Below are positions 29,896-43,625 of a stretch of 64,000 bases of DNA, piece after piece (positions within the stretch are counted from its first letter, which is position 1; every line of letters starts with the position of its first letter). A program made the translations under genes and the position numbers. The notes beneath the pieces were generated by a model, which was given only the letters and a program-made list of their open reading frames with translations, had not been told where the DNA came from and searched no databases. Source of the DNA: Hybos culiciformis (Eukaryota > Arthropoda > Insecta > Diptera > Hybotidae); the NCBI GenBank assembly GCA_964007475.1, contig OZ023274.1, forward strand, positions 78,813,303 to 78,877,302, written 5' to 3'.

Positions 29896-32889
29896 TGCTA
29901 ACATCAGGCTTATTTAGTACAGCTTTTTTGGACACGGGTTCGATTAAATAGTACATCCATCATAAGTCTTTACTTTTTTTTGACAAATGTGACCATTCTT
30001 TTTGAAAGTGGGGTTGTAAATTCAATTTAGGATTTTAATGCATAACAGACTCTTTTACTAATTAAAAATATTTCAATTGCATTTTCCATATTGATATTTT
30101 TGTTTATTTTTTATTATACTTGTTTGCCAAACTAAGCTACAATCTTGCGTAATTCTAAATTTGTTTTTGTTACATTGTTATGGTTTAATTTACTTTAAAT
30201 ATTGAGTGCTTGACTTTAAGTATATGCATATCACTATTATTCTTATCATTTTCAAATTTTTTTTATATTGTACCTATATAAATATATAGGTTAAATACTT
30301 AAAATTGATACGAAATTGGACAATTAATTTTTTATTAATTTTAAGAGTTCCCATCAATGACTAATTTATTAAATAAATGAAAAATACGATTATGTACTAA
30401 GATAGTGTCCAATAATTAATTTTAATATATATTCGAAAAATTGACAAAGTCCAAAGTTTTATCCTTTTCGAACTGTGTTTTTGTATATACCATATTACAC
30501 CACATTAAAAGTATACTTAGTGGAAACCTACATAAACTGACTTCCTTAGTTGAGGTCTACTTCAATTTATTGAGGGAAAAAATAAGAAAACTTCGGTTGT
30601 TAGTATTTGTAGTTTGTATTTTTAGTTTTAATATAATCAGCAAAACATTCTGTTTTGGATAAGAATTACATTGCAAAACTGCTTTTTAACCTTGATAAAA
30701 ATTAAAAATATCGAACATAACAAAAAAACATGTAATAATATTTTATCGCAATTACCTACATGTTAAAACTAAGTATTATTGATAAGTTCAATTATATTAT
30801 TAATTTTGTTCTTTTTGTGAACACAACAGCCACAGTCAACTTTATGTTTTTGATCTTTTCAGAACATTTTTGAATTATTCTAAAAATTGAATCTTTTTCT
30901 ATTTGAACTCATATTATTATTGTTGAAAAAAATGTACCAAATTTATTGAAGGAAACCTTTTTTTATTTTCTTTACATTAAATTTTTCATAATGATTTAAA
31001 TCAAAATAAATTTTCATAATTATAATATATGTATATGTATGTTTCAATTTTTTAATATCATGTATAAAACTTATTTTAAATATGAAAATTATTATTATAA
31101 CAAAACTACTTACATTATACGATTATACCAACCACTACATACTGTTCTGTTTTCAATAAAAATAAAATGAAATTATTTTATCAATGAATTTTAATTATTA
31201 TAATAACTTTTTTTGCTTTTAAAAAATATTGTAATAAGTATTTACATTGTTAATGATAAAATTAATATTTATTCAATATACTTGTGAAAGTCAGAGATAT
31301 TTTATTATTAAAATTCTGAACACAATAATTTCAATTAAAATGTCAATGATTTATAGTTAAATGGTGGAACAATTTATTTATAATATTATAATACTACTTA
31401 CATTTAAGTATATATATAATAACATTCTTCTTTACGTTTATATTGAAATTTTTTCTTTTTATCTCGTTTTCCATCAAAAATGAAAAAAGAATACAATATG
31501 TTTTCATTTTATTCGAATTAATGACACAATATTCGAAACTTTGTCTTCGAATGCACAATGTAGCTCGTTAATTACAAATATTTTATTGAAGCTTAATCAA
31601 ATAGAATCAATTCAAAATAAATATTTAATTGCAAGATTAATGAATAAATTAAGAAAATCATTCATTGAATTTGAAATATTACTTCTAAATCATATTCAGC
31701 AATGGAAATCATAATGAATTTTTAGAAGATTTTCACTTAATATTGTATTCCCTGATGAAGAATCGATATGTCAAAGAATTAATTTCACTATAGCTATCTT
31801 ATCTGCAGGAAGAATTAACTCTCTATATGAAAAAATAAATAATGATACAGTTAATTTTAATTTGTAACTAAAAGCCGAAAAAGTTTATTGTTTGAATTCG
31901 ACAATAGTTTAAAAATAATCGCATTCTGTTCATTAAAAAAATGCATAATAAAGAAGTTAATTGACAATTATAAAGTTTTGATACCAGAAAATTGAAGCTT
32001 TAATAAATTTTATTTATTTTTAAAACCTATTAGTTATCATTAAAAATATCTAACGTACACTTACAGGATTTTACGTTTGTTAGGTTTTTTTTTGTATTGG
32101 AAATCGATAATGACAAACCAGCCACAGTTAACATATCGTTAAAATATTTATTTGTACGCATGCAACTTATTAACAAAAAACGACTCTGATTTTATGTAGT
32201 TTTTTATTTATATTGGATACCTAAATTTTAAAAAAAATATTTGGTTACACATTTTTTAATAACTATTTTTTTTTTGCATAAAATTAATAACACACAACAT
32301 GTAAACAGACAATATTATAATAAAGTCATATATATACATTTAATGAAAATGGTTAAACATTTTTTTTCTTATTTGGAAATTTGATTAAATTATTTATTTT
32401 TATTCGCTATTTATTGCCCTATAAAATGTTGTGTAATACCATAATAGTTTTATTTATAAAAATCAATTTGTGATGTAAGTTGAATTTTAAGGAAATAATT
32501 TTCAGCTGTACCATCTCAGTTCAGGCCAATAATATTATAAGAGCTTCCAGTTAGGTTAGGTTTTGAATTTTTCATACTATCATGTATCTAAAATATAACA
32601 ATAAAAAAATGTATTAATAAAATTCATAGAAACTTATATGTAATAGATACTATGTTAAAAAATTATTAAAATGCAAATCAAATTATATGAACATTATGAT
32701 GAGAGAATGTATTTGTTTATGTGTATATGTCCAACCCATTTGCATAAACATTTTATAGCAATCTAATTTGCATTAAGGATAATAATCCTTTACTATTTTT
32801 TAATTTAAAACAAAACATTATCATTTACTACCTTATTTGTGTGAAAACAATTTTCCCATTTTTTTTTTATTGCTATGTATTTTCAAAAT
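29896..32889. other. AT-rich intergenic stretch between the repeats and the Ras-like gene
   Basis: No gene supported. A possible extra minus-strand exon near 32505-32590 is discussed under rejected items. Confidence 0.5.
32867..32872 (-). terminator. Poly(A) signal for the Ras-like gene
   Basis: AATAAA on the minus strand 18 nt past the stop. A further AATAAA overlaps the stop codon itself (CAATAAATT). Confidence 0.4.
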
Positions 32890-35800
32890 TTATTGCACAC
32901 TACAATCCTCAACAGTATTATGATTTTTATGTTTACTTTTTCGAATGGATTTTCTGTTAAGTGACCTGTAAAATTTTTTTATGTTTACATACATTATATA
33001 ATAAATTAAATTTTATATAACATGAATTTAAAATTTAAATATTTGAAAAAATAAATATTCTTAATGATTATAATTTTTATTTTTCTTATAATTCTGATAT
33101 AAAATTAATATTTTTTTAAATAATTAAAGTAATTATTTAATAAATTTGTTTAAAATTTTATTAAAAAAAGATTTGGGATTCAAAACCTAAAGAATATCAT
33201 AAATATACTTAATACTCAAAAACAAACCAAATAATTAACTAAGGGAGTACCAAATGTATAAACGTTAAAACACTTATTTATAAATCTTACTTTGATCTTG
33301 GCTTAATTTTACATTCATCTAAGGCTACTGGATCTGCATCTAAAATTGTTTGTTGCTTTTCATTTGATTTTGAAGTAATACGGCTTTTCGCTGTAAATTA
33401 TATAAATAATAATTTACCATAAATTTGTTATTAATTATTGTATAAGTGTGCTGAACAATTTGTGGTTAAAAATGTAAAACAAATATTTAATCATAAAATA
33501 ATATTTCAATTATTTATATCTTTTTATTACACTTTCATATACATGGCCCTTCACCTTATACAATTTTTGAGGTTTTTAAACTATATTAATTCTACTTATT
33601 TTAATAAATACGAGAATCTAATAAAAGCTTAAATTTGAATTATATGCATTAAACAAATATTAATTTTTATTATTATTTTACCAACTTTTTTTGTTACCGC
33701 CGAAAAATAACCACTACAAAATTTATAATATCCTGCACTTAATATTTATGAATTGAAAATATTATTTGTAAACTATTATTTGACTCCTGCAGAAGCAGCA
33801 ATTTTCATAATTATATTATTATAATATTATTTGTTATTAAAGTAAAAATGCTTATTAGAGCAAAAAAAAAAAACCTTTTAACATAATGTTAATAGAAGAA
33901 GTGAGGGATAATAACTGTTGGAGAATTTTTATAACAACAAATTCATAGTTCGAGATCCTTTTCGTTGGTGTCGTATGTATTCATTGTGGGGTTTTGGTTT
34001 TTAAAAACTTAACAAGGTTAACAACATAATTTTAATGGTTATGCTATATATATATAAAAAAAACTGTATAATATTTAATGATTAGAAAGGCAATTTATGT
34101 GCGGAAAAGTATACGTACCTGGAAGTTTCAGTTTTAAAATTATTTAAAAAAAAACCAGGTTAAAAATAAATCTACTATAAAATTTACTATAGTATGTGCG
34201 AAGTACTATAATTGTAGGAAATTCAATTTTTATACTGAACTGGGAATAAGTTTTGTAAGATTACTTTTTTAATTGATCGTTACAAATTGTCATATAATAT
34301 GAGCTAATTTTTGATTTTATATGTATATAAAAATAAATTTAATATATTTGAATAAATCGAAAGAAAGTGTTACTAGTGTAAGATTATTTAAATAAAAGTA
34401 TTGGTGTATTATATAAAAAAATTTATTGTTTAAATTTTAATTAGAAAGTCCACATAGTTTTTCCCGATATAGAGGACATGATTATTATCTAGAATATTTT
34501 TTTGAAAATATGTTTTGAGAAGAGTTAAATAAAAAAAGGTTTTTAAAAAAATTTCACGACTAATATTTTACACATCTTGTACATTTAACTCGTACACTTA
34601 TTACATTGCTTATTGGGGATACTTAAAGTGTAATAATATTACGGTTATATAATTTATATAATAACCATATAACATGCATTCAATATTATAGATTTTATAT
34701 AAAGTTGTAATTGAGCAAACTTTTAATTTGTTTTTAAAAAGTAAAATGCATTTAAAAAGTTTTCAAATTAAGTTTTAAGTTAAATAAAATTGTTTTAGTG
34801 AAAAACAAGAAGGAATGAAAATGTTTTCTGCTTGTGAAAAAAGTTCTTAATTATTAGCTTCAAGGTGTTAAATATCGTATATAGTTTAATATTTCTCTGT
34901 GAAATTTTTTTTTTGTTAAATTTAAAATAATTTTATAGTATTTTATTTAAAAATTTTTAAATTTGTAAATAAATATGTTAAATAATTTCATTTCTTAATT
35001 ACCTCTACTGGTTACACTAATATAAGTTGATGATCTACGTTTCAGTATTGGTTCAGTTGAAGTGGAACTAATTTTTTGGAAATATTTTGATAATGATAGC
35101 AAAGACTTGAATATCTCTGTTATATTGACATTATCTTTTGCTGAACATTCTAATATTTTGATCCTTTAAAAAAATACAAAAAAATAATTTTATATTATTC
35201 AAGTTTTGTGAACTTGTTGTACCAATTTCCTAGTTGACATTATATTCAACCATTCGATAGATTATATTCAAAAGTATATAATAATGAATACAGAATTCTT
35301 AGAATTTTCTTAAAAAGAAAAAAAAAATTATTAAATTCACCCACAAAAAAAAAAAGAATGGTAAAACAAAATAAAAAAAATTAACGACTGAAAGGACGAA
35401 TTAAGCTTCTTATAGTAAGTTAAATAACCCTGGCAGCTATAAAATATTGTAATAACAATAAAAAAGAATATTATTTATATATTTTTATATTTTTATTGCG
35501 ATCGATGCACACAAAAATAAAAATTTTAGTTTCAATGTCCTAGAAATTATGTTCTCTACATAGCTACATATCTAATTACATGAATGATAATAAAAGTACA
35601 TTATTATATGTATAAAAAATTATATTTATAAAATTGTTAAGAAAATTTTGAGGAAGCTTTAATTTCATAGAAAAAAAATATGCTATGTACATAAAATTAA
35701 AAAAAAAAAAAGTTTATAAAAAATAATTTAAAAAGAAATTATTTTTCTATTCTATATAATGTGGAATATATTGTGTAAGGATTTTTATAAAGGCTGCGTA

Positions 35801-38800
35801 GTTAGTTACACACTGGGAAAAGTTAAGTGAAAAAAATAAAATAAAAATTAAAGTATTTGAGTAGAAAAAAAAAACGTTTTTTTTTTATAAAATATTAATT
35901 TTTTTTTGTTTTAATAATATAGAGTAAATAAAATATTGAAGAGGGATGATTTAATATTTTTCTTTTGTTTTTATTTCATCTTTTTATTGGAAAATTTTTA
36001 ATATTCCCCATATTTTTATTGTTTTCAAATAAATTATACTTCAGATATGTTGAATAGACATTATATACATAATGTGTTACATACGTATAATATTTGCAAC
36101 ATAAATATTTCAAGCATTTAACTTTTTTATTTTTTGCAGAGGGAAAAATTTAAATATGTTCAAATTTTAAAATATTAAAATAACATTAAGATAACATTAA
36201 GATAATATTTTTAGGCAACTTTTATAATAATAATAATAACAAGTAATAAGTACCTATATATATATATATATATATATTTATGTATATTTTAAATGTAGCT
36301 AATGTTTATTCATATATTTATTTTTTTTGTTTTTATTTTTCACATATGAAAAGATAAATATTATAAAAATAAATAAAAATAAATTCAAGTTAATATAAAT
36401 AAAAAAAAAATATACATTTTTGTATAGTAAGTAGTATTATATAACGTAAACACTTCATAGCATGTGGGTATAATAAGAATAAACATTGCATTGTACTATC
36501 ATTGCGCCATTGTTTCGAAAGTAACATTTAAAACGATTAATAAACATTTCGTATTCATTCCCTGATATTTATTTAAATCCTACGTAGATTTATTCGACTT
36601 GATTTTTGATCATTAATACTTGTATAATTGTGTATAGAATATTTCTTTGTATTACATTTAAAATGAGTATGAATAAATTGACCGCTAAATGCAAAAAATC
36701 TCTAAACTAGCTAATATCATAAAGGAAGTATAAATAGAGAAACTAGTCCCATACAAAAAATGCAAATACAAATAGTGAAACAAAAAATCTGTGATATGGC
36801 TTTTTTTTGTATTTTTTGAGAATTCCACTCTCACAAAAACTTTTAAAACTTTCAAAAAAACAACAGTTCTATACAATTTTTAAAGTTTAAATAGTAGATT
36901 ACAATACATGTTAAGAAAATTTGTTATTCTTGCGAGTTTTGTATACACACAAACACATAGACACGAGTCATGTTTATATCACGAGACCGAAGGTCGAGTG
37001 ATATAATATTGACGAGTGTCTATATGTTTGTGTGTATACAAAACGAGCTGTATAACAAATTTGATTAACATGTATTGTATACTGCTTTAATGTGCATGTG
37101 AGAGGGAGTTGAAAACAATACATTTATAATGAAAAAAATAAACAAAAAAGTTCAAAATGAAGCAAGGAAATAAAATTTAATAAGGAAGTTTATTTATTTA
37201 TCGAAATGATTTCAAACCGGAAGATTCCTAAAATATTAAAAAAAAAATTAGTAATTTTTCCAAAAAAAAATTATTCATTTTCTTTTTTGCAAAAAAAAAA
37301 TCGAATAATTTTTTTTTAGAAAAATTACTAATTTTTTTTTTATTATTTTAGGAACTAATGGTCTTCTTAAATTTTATTTAATTTTATTTTTAATTATTAA
37401 AAAAAATAATAATAGTTTTATAATTATTTTTTTTATAATTAAAAATAAAATCAAATAATAATTATATAATTATAATTTATATTTACAATAAATAATCTCC
37501 TTGTTGCTGCCATTTTCCTCGTTTGTTGATAAAAGAAAAAAAAATTCTTACTTGACATTTGACAATCACAGCAAACTTTATAATGACAACAAAGATATTT
37601 TCAGGGTTACTACCATTGTTCTATTTTTATTCATTTTGTTTTTTCGAATAAAAATAAGTGCAATTTTTGAAGTGTGGTTTAAATTTTTGTACTAAAATCC
37701 AACCACACTCGTTTAAAAATTTAGTAGTCGAGGTTCGAAGATGCTTTAAAAATAGTAGATTGAAACACATGTTAAGAAAATTCATCGACTGATCGACTGG
37801 CCGCTTTTTAGAAAAAAAAAAAAATAGCCGCGTATTTTTTTATTGGTTCTTTTTTTTTTTTTTTGTTTGCTCAGAGGGAAAATATAGATTAGCTCAGAGG
37901 GAAAATTTAGATTTTAGCATTATAAACTAAGCTTTGTTTGACATTGATATGATGCATGTGAGAGGTATACATTTGCAATTTTTTTTTTTTTTGGTATTTG
38001 TCTGTATTGAAATATTGTGAGTGTGAGCAGAGTAAACATATTTCTATAGTAGGGTAACAAGGAATAACGAAAATTTTTATGCAAAAAAAAAAAAAAAATT
38101 CACCTCCCTCTTACAAGGTGTCTTTCTGATTCCTTTTACTTAAGTTTTTTTCGCAGGTTTTTTTAAAATCCAAAATTAAGTACTTTTTTAAGAACAAAGT
38201 GAGTTCATTTCGTTTTATTTTCGACTTAAAACTATTTTCTTATTTTTAAAATTTTTGAAAACCTTAAAATTACTTATATTTTACAATTTTTTTAATTTTT
38301 TGTAAAGACAAAAAATTATCATAGTCACCTGGTTCTTTTATAAAATAAATGCATTGTTTACATTTATTTGGCCTTAAGCGCGTCATAGTTTCCCTTAAAT
38401 ACTCAATACTAATAAATAAAAATCATATGATTTTTGTTTTGCTTTAATTTTTCGATTTTAGGGATGTGAGAATTTTTTTTAAAGCTTGACGCTAGAGATT
38501 TAAATGTGAGAAATTAAAATAATAATTAATATTAACTTTAACCAATTTTTTGTGAAAAAAACATGAAAAAAAATTAAAAAGTGAAAAATGGGAAAAAATA
38601 AATGCTATTTTCGTAAATTTTAAACAGTTTGAAAAATGTAAATTAACAGTTCCTCCTCAAAACTTTCTTAATTATATTAAAATATTGCAGGATAAGTTTG
38701 CTGAAAATTTCGATTTACATGTAACAGAAAATAATTTAGTAAGTAAATTAGCTTCCCTTCTTACAAACGTTGAATGTAATTTCAAATGTTGTGAAAATTT

Positions 38801-41800
38801 CAATACAATTTATTTGATTAATTTTTTCATACGTGTGCGCATATATTTCATTTAAAATTTTTTTTATAAAAATGTGAAAATTAGAAAAAATAGAAATAAA
38901 ATGTTCTCTGTGATGAGTTTATAAAATTAAAAGTCTTGTTTTATTTCGTAACTTTTAAAAAAGCAACCATCCCATCCCTGATCATTTTTATTCAACACAA
39001 TGATAGATTTTGAGTAAAAAAAAACATAGATTTTTTGGCGGGACGAAATATATTTTCTATGGCAGATACTTTACTTTATGAAATAGGTGTACAATGGTGT
39101 GAGTGATATTATTTTTGTTTATAGTATTACGCAGTTCAAAATGAAGAATGTAAATACAATATAGAGCAATGCAAATACAATTTACATCACAGGGAAATGT
39201 AAATACAATTTACATTCCTCTATAATTGCATGTGTATTGATGCATGTAATGGACCATTTACCGAGCTAAATTTGCGAATGTAAATACAACTTACCGAAGA
39301 CATGCGCATTAAAAGCTTTTGTGAGAGTGGAATTTTCAAAGAATACAAAAAAAAAGCTCATGGGGTTGTGATATGGATTTTTTGTTTCACTATTTGTATT
39401 TGCATTTTTTGTATGGGACTAGTTTCTCTATTTATACTTCCTTTATGCTAATATTCTACTCCTAATTTTTTTCCATTTAAATTTTATTAGGCAGTGTGTT
39501 TTAACTAATTTTGAACTTAAAAAAATTTGAATTTTAATTGAGGATTTCAAAATTCAGCAAAATCAAAATAAATTGTTTTTTGGAGAAATTTTTTTTGGCT
39601 AAAAAATGGTTTCTACAACTACGGTTTAACCTGATATAAATTATATATATATTATCAAAAAGTTTAATAGTAATTAAGTTCAATACTTATCATTAGAAAT
39701 ATCAAAATTGTTCGAAGTTTTCATTTATTAATTATAATAACTTTAGAATATCTTTTATGGTCTTAAATGGGAAAAATTGAAATAAATATGCATTGTCTTG
39801 TCATAAATATTTTAAGTTATTATAGTACATATAATATAATGTTATTATGTAAACATTATATTTATTTTCGATACTAGAAATTTCTTAACAACATAATATA
39901 ATGCAATTTTGTAATTAATATGCTTTAGGCAAGAAATGTAACTTTATAGAAATTGATAAGAAGTTATAATAATAATAATATAGGATGTAACTAGCTAGTG
40001 AATTTTAATTTTATATTATATCAAATAAATGTAAATATTTACATGCATTGTGAAGATTCTGTACTTTATATTTATTATTTTTTTTATCTTATTTAAACTT
40101 TGAATTAGAGAGCTTTTATTGTAATATAGGGCCAAACAGTAAGAATCGAAATAATAACGTATTATATTTAAATTAACTAAAATAAATGTTCAAATTCAAA
40201 ACCTGTTAGTTAATATCCTAAATTTATATCCCCTCCATTATTTTATATGAAATAATTTTATTATAATTTCTAACCAATAAATTTATTCGACATTAAATTC
40301 ACCCTATTCTAAACATAATATAACCTATATATCGTTTTTAGGCACTTAGATTATATTACGAATGACGAATTAGCTTAATTAATTAGCTTAATTAGTCAAT
40401 TACAAAGTATAAACAAAATTAATATCTTCTATAATGTTAAAATTAGTACGGAAAAAATGTGTTACATATTTCCTATATTTTAAAAATATTTATTTTCATT
40501 GTCATTTTTCTTAAAAAATACTTAGAAAACAGAAGAGAAATGGCAAATTAAAGATATATTAAGCGTACATATCTATGATATATTTTGCTTTTATTAATCG
40601 TTAACATTATAAATACAACTGGTACAATATAAAGGATTAAAGTACTTAAAATTGTCTAAAATGGAAAAATTAATATTTTATGTACAATGTTGTTTTCTTG
40701 GCCTATTTACGATATACAACTTGCTGGAGCCTGGTTAGTAGAATAAAAGTTCTATGTAATTTACAATCATTAGATTACAATAACTCATGTAACTATTAAA
40801 TAAAGATAAACTATAATGACATAAAAAGTAAAATGATATTTTATGATCTAGCATAAGATCAAGAGAAAATTTCAATTAGGGTTTTATATTCTTTCGTTTT
40901 ATAAAATTCAGATACCTAAATTATGTTTGATTTTATACAAAATTATTTTTAGAACAATCATTAATTTTTCGTAAGTTATTCAACTTCAATACTCAGTCTT
41001 CTATATTTTAAAAATTCAATGGCAGCAGATGAAATCTTTTTTTTTTAGTTATTACTATAGAATAAATATTTTTTTTTATTAAATTAAGTAAAAGTTGATA
41101 GAAAATTTCTTATCAGTCAAATTATTAATTAAAGACAAATTATTGGTTATTTATTTAGTATATATATATATAGTATTCTATGAAACTGCAAAATCGTCTT
41201 CATTATTATTTCTTCGTTCAAATTAACAGAAAATGAGTTTTATTTATACATATTTTTCATTAAATATTCAAATCATTTTCTTCCAAATTACAATAATTGA
41301 ATATAAAATTAAAATTGAAAAAAAAAAAAAAATCACTTTTTTTTAATTTTATTTCATTGAAAAATAACAATTATGTTGAATTCACATAACAAATTTATTT
41401 TATTTCTTATATGAATCAAATCAAAATCAAATATGAAATTGAAAATAAATCAATGAATGGAATGAAAAAATTATGTAAATTAGTTTTTCACGAAAATCAG
41501 TTGCGGAAAAATCTGCTTTTTTTCTTTTACTTCTTCTTCTATTTTGATTGAAAATGCAAATAGAAAAATAATATATATGTATGTATGTATGTTTATTTTA
41601 TGATTTTATGCTTTATGTAAATATATTTTTATTTTTAATTCGTAGTACCTATATATCATTTTTTTAATCTATTCTGATTCGGTTAAAAAAAAAAATTTCA
41701 CATTGAAAAAGATTAAATAGTATATTTCATAAAATTATCATCATAAATTTCATAAAAGTTTCCAGAAGAAAAAAAAATAAAGTTTTTCATATCGATTAAG

Positions 41801-43625
41801 TTAAATAGAAATTTTATTTATTTCATAATCCTTAAAAGATCTCGATTGCCATAAAAAATAAAAAAAAAAATAATAATTCTTAGAATTTTTCATATTTAAC
41901 TTCTTTTTTACAATCATCTAATTTTTCACGAAAAGTTTATCTGTCGATTATAATTTTGCTTTCAAAATATTTTTTTTTTTTACCTCAATGTTGGTAATTC
42001 ACAATAAACCCAATCAGATAATTCTTCAAATTTAACTTCACGATGCTTTTGAGCTAAATCTAATTTATTACCAGCTATAACAATAGGAATATCCTGAAAA
42101 ATATATATAGATTTTTTTGATTAAATATATATTTAAATTTTTCGTATAAATCGATTTAATTAATAAAATTTTGTAAAAAAAAGGTAAGCACTATTTTTTT
42201 TCTGGCAAAGAAATGATAATTACTTTCTTTATATATGGGATTATGTTATATCATGTTTAATAAGATATTGAACAACTCTATGTTTACGCCTTAAACTTAA
42301 ATTTGTTTTCCTATATTTTCACTTGAATCATCTTCGTCAAAAATTAGAGTGATCGAATGCTTCTTAAATTTTCATATACACACGTTATATGTATATATGT
42401 AGGAAGGTTTGTAAAAGCAAAATTCTTGTGATTTTATAGTTACAGACTTCTGTATTATATTTACATAAATAAATGTATTATTCTATATTTTCGAGATAAT
42501 AGAAGAATTTTCTTATATTAAATAAAAAACGTTTACCCGATAATCAGATCTTTGTTCCCTGATTTCTTCAATGCACTGTTTGACACAACAAAAACTTGCC
42601 GAAGATGTTGTTGCATAAACAAGCAAGAATGCATGTGCTGTTGCTATTGATAATCGTCGCATGGCTGGAAATTGCATATCACCAGAAGTATCCAAAATAT
42701 CAACCTGAAATTGGATGACTGTATAGTGAAATAATCTATTCAATAATCATTTAGAATTTACTTATTGTGATAATAGAATTTATAAATTCAAAAATTAGGC
42801 TTATTATATATATGAAAAACTAGAAGATTATAATTTCAACAAAATATAACTTCTTGATTGAAAGTCAAATAAGAATTTATTTTTCGTTTACATATACTCA
42901 GTGATTATTTATTTTATTATAAGTGGAAACAAATACATAACTAACTATATCGATTTCTCTAAAGTAGTTATATTATCGGTTAAAATATTTATTATGGTTG
43001 AGAAAACATCTAACTTTATTTATGTGGGTTTATTTTTCTCTTACAAATAATCATATAGAAAAACTATCTGTAACAAATATATTATGTTTGCTATTATCGT
43101 ATAGTGTTTTTGTTTTTTGTCCATTAAAAAAAAGTCTATTTCGAATTTTTGCGATGAGTAAAATTTAGTTTTACGTCAATCAGGAGGAAGACAATTGCAG
43201 GTTTCAGTTTTATAGTTTTAAATTGAATTTATTACCATATTGACAAAGTAATTTTTCAAAGAAAAGTAGATCTGAATCGAAGTATACTTTTGCTTCAAAT
43301 TTACGTTTTTTATTTTAGTTTAATCTTACTTGTCTTCCAAAAAGAATTAGATTATAAAATAGATAAAGGTGCAAAAGGTACTATGTGTGTGCAATTTCTA
43401 ATTTTGTGTTGTATTATCATACTCATGTATTAAAATATTTTTTATTAATTAAATCTTATTTACCTTTAAAGAAATTTCTCCCAAATTATATTCACGATTA
43501 TGTAAATCTTCTACGGTTGCACGATATTTATCAGTATATGTTTTTAGTAAAAATCTTTTTAAGATACAACTTTTTCCAACACCAATACCACCTAATGTTA
43601 CTAAACGAACATTATCATCAGTCAT
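32890..43625 (-). CDS. Ras-family small GTPase, Rhes/RASD-Di-Ras type
   Basis: Six exons (43625-43464, 42704-42537, 42093-41984, 35163-35003, 33390-33291, 32965-32890) join with consistent phases to 258 residues (RASD proteins have about 266-280). All G boxes are present: G1 GGIGVGKS (residues 12-19), G2 Thr in YRATVEDLH, G3 DTSGD, G4 GNKLD, G5 ECSAK. The FPAMRRLSI after G3 is typical of RASD and Di-Ras proteins. A basic tail (RKSIRKSKHKNH) ends in the CAAX box CSVQ, predicting prenylation and membrane attachment. The residues equivalent to Ras 12 and 61 are Ile and Asp rather than Gly and Gln. The third intron (6.8 kb) holds a transposon. An AATAAA overlaps the stop and another follows at 32872-32867. 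The likely role is in signalling; the exact orthologue (Rhes-like or another insect Ras subfamily) is uncertain. Confidence 0.85.
36255..36278. repeat. (TA)n microsatellite
   Basis: About 12 TA units within intron 3 of the Ras-like gene. Confidence 0.9.
36711..39454. mobile_element. 2.73-kb non-autonomous transposon in intron 3 of the Ras-like gene
   Basis: The element is 36718-39447, flanked by the direct repeat CTAATAT (36711-36717 and 39448-39454). Its ends are inverted repeats identical over the outer 72 bp (starting CATAAAGGAAGTATAAATAG) and recognisable for about 140 bp. The CA...TG termini and 7-8 bp target duplication recall P-type or hAT-like elements, but no transposase is encoded, so the superfamily is open. 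The interior is built of palindromes (36901-37081; 37225-37350; 37370-37470), duplicated blocks (AGCTCAGAGGGAAAAT near 37869 and 37892) and repeats of TGTAAATACAATTTACAT (39150-39290). Confidence 0.85.
36901..37081. repeat. Long palindrome nested in the transposon
   Basis: ACAATACATGTTAAGAAAAT (36901) through TTTTGTATACACACAAACAC is mirrored by GTGTGTATACAAAAC (37032-37046) and TAACATGTATTGTA (37066-37079). The centre is near 36990 (CGAGACCGAAGGTCGAG). Each arm is about 85 bp with few mismatches. Confidence 0.8.

Noticed and set aside
29935..29950. GGGTTCGATT resembling a tRNA B box
   Set aside because: No A box at the right distance and no cloverleaf could be drawn.
32545..32565. TTAGGTTAGG, the insect telomere repeat
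   Set aside because: Only two units, internal to the sequence; chance or trivial.
32505..32590. Possible extra minus-strand exon after ATTTTAG (peptide like KNSKPNLTGSSYNIIGLN)
   Set aside because: It is less AT-rich than its surroundings and has an acceptor, but it does not join in frame to the Ras-like exons. The gene already ends well with a CAAX box. It could be 3'UTR or an alternative end.
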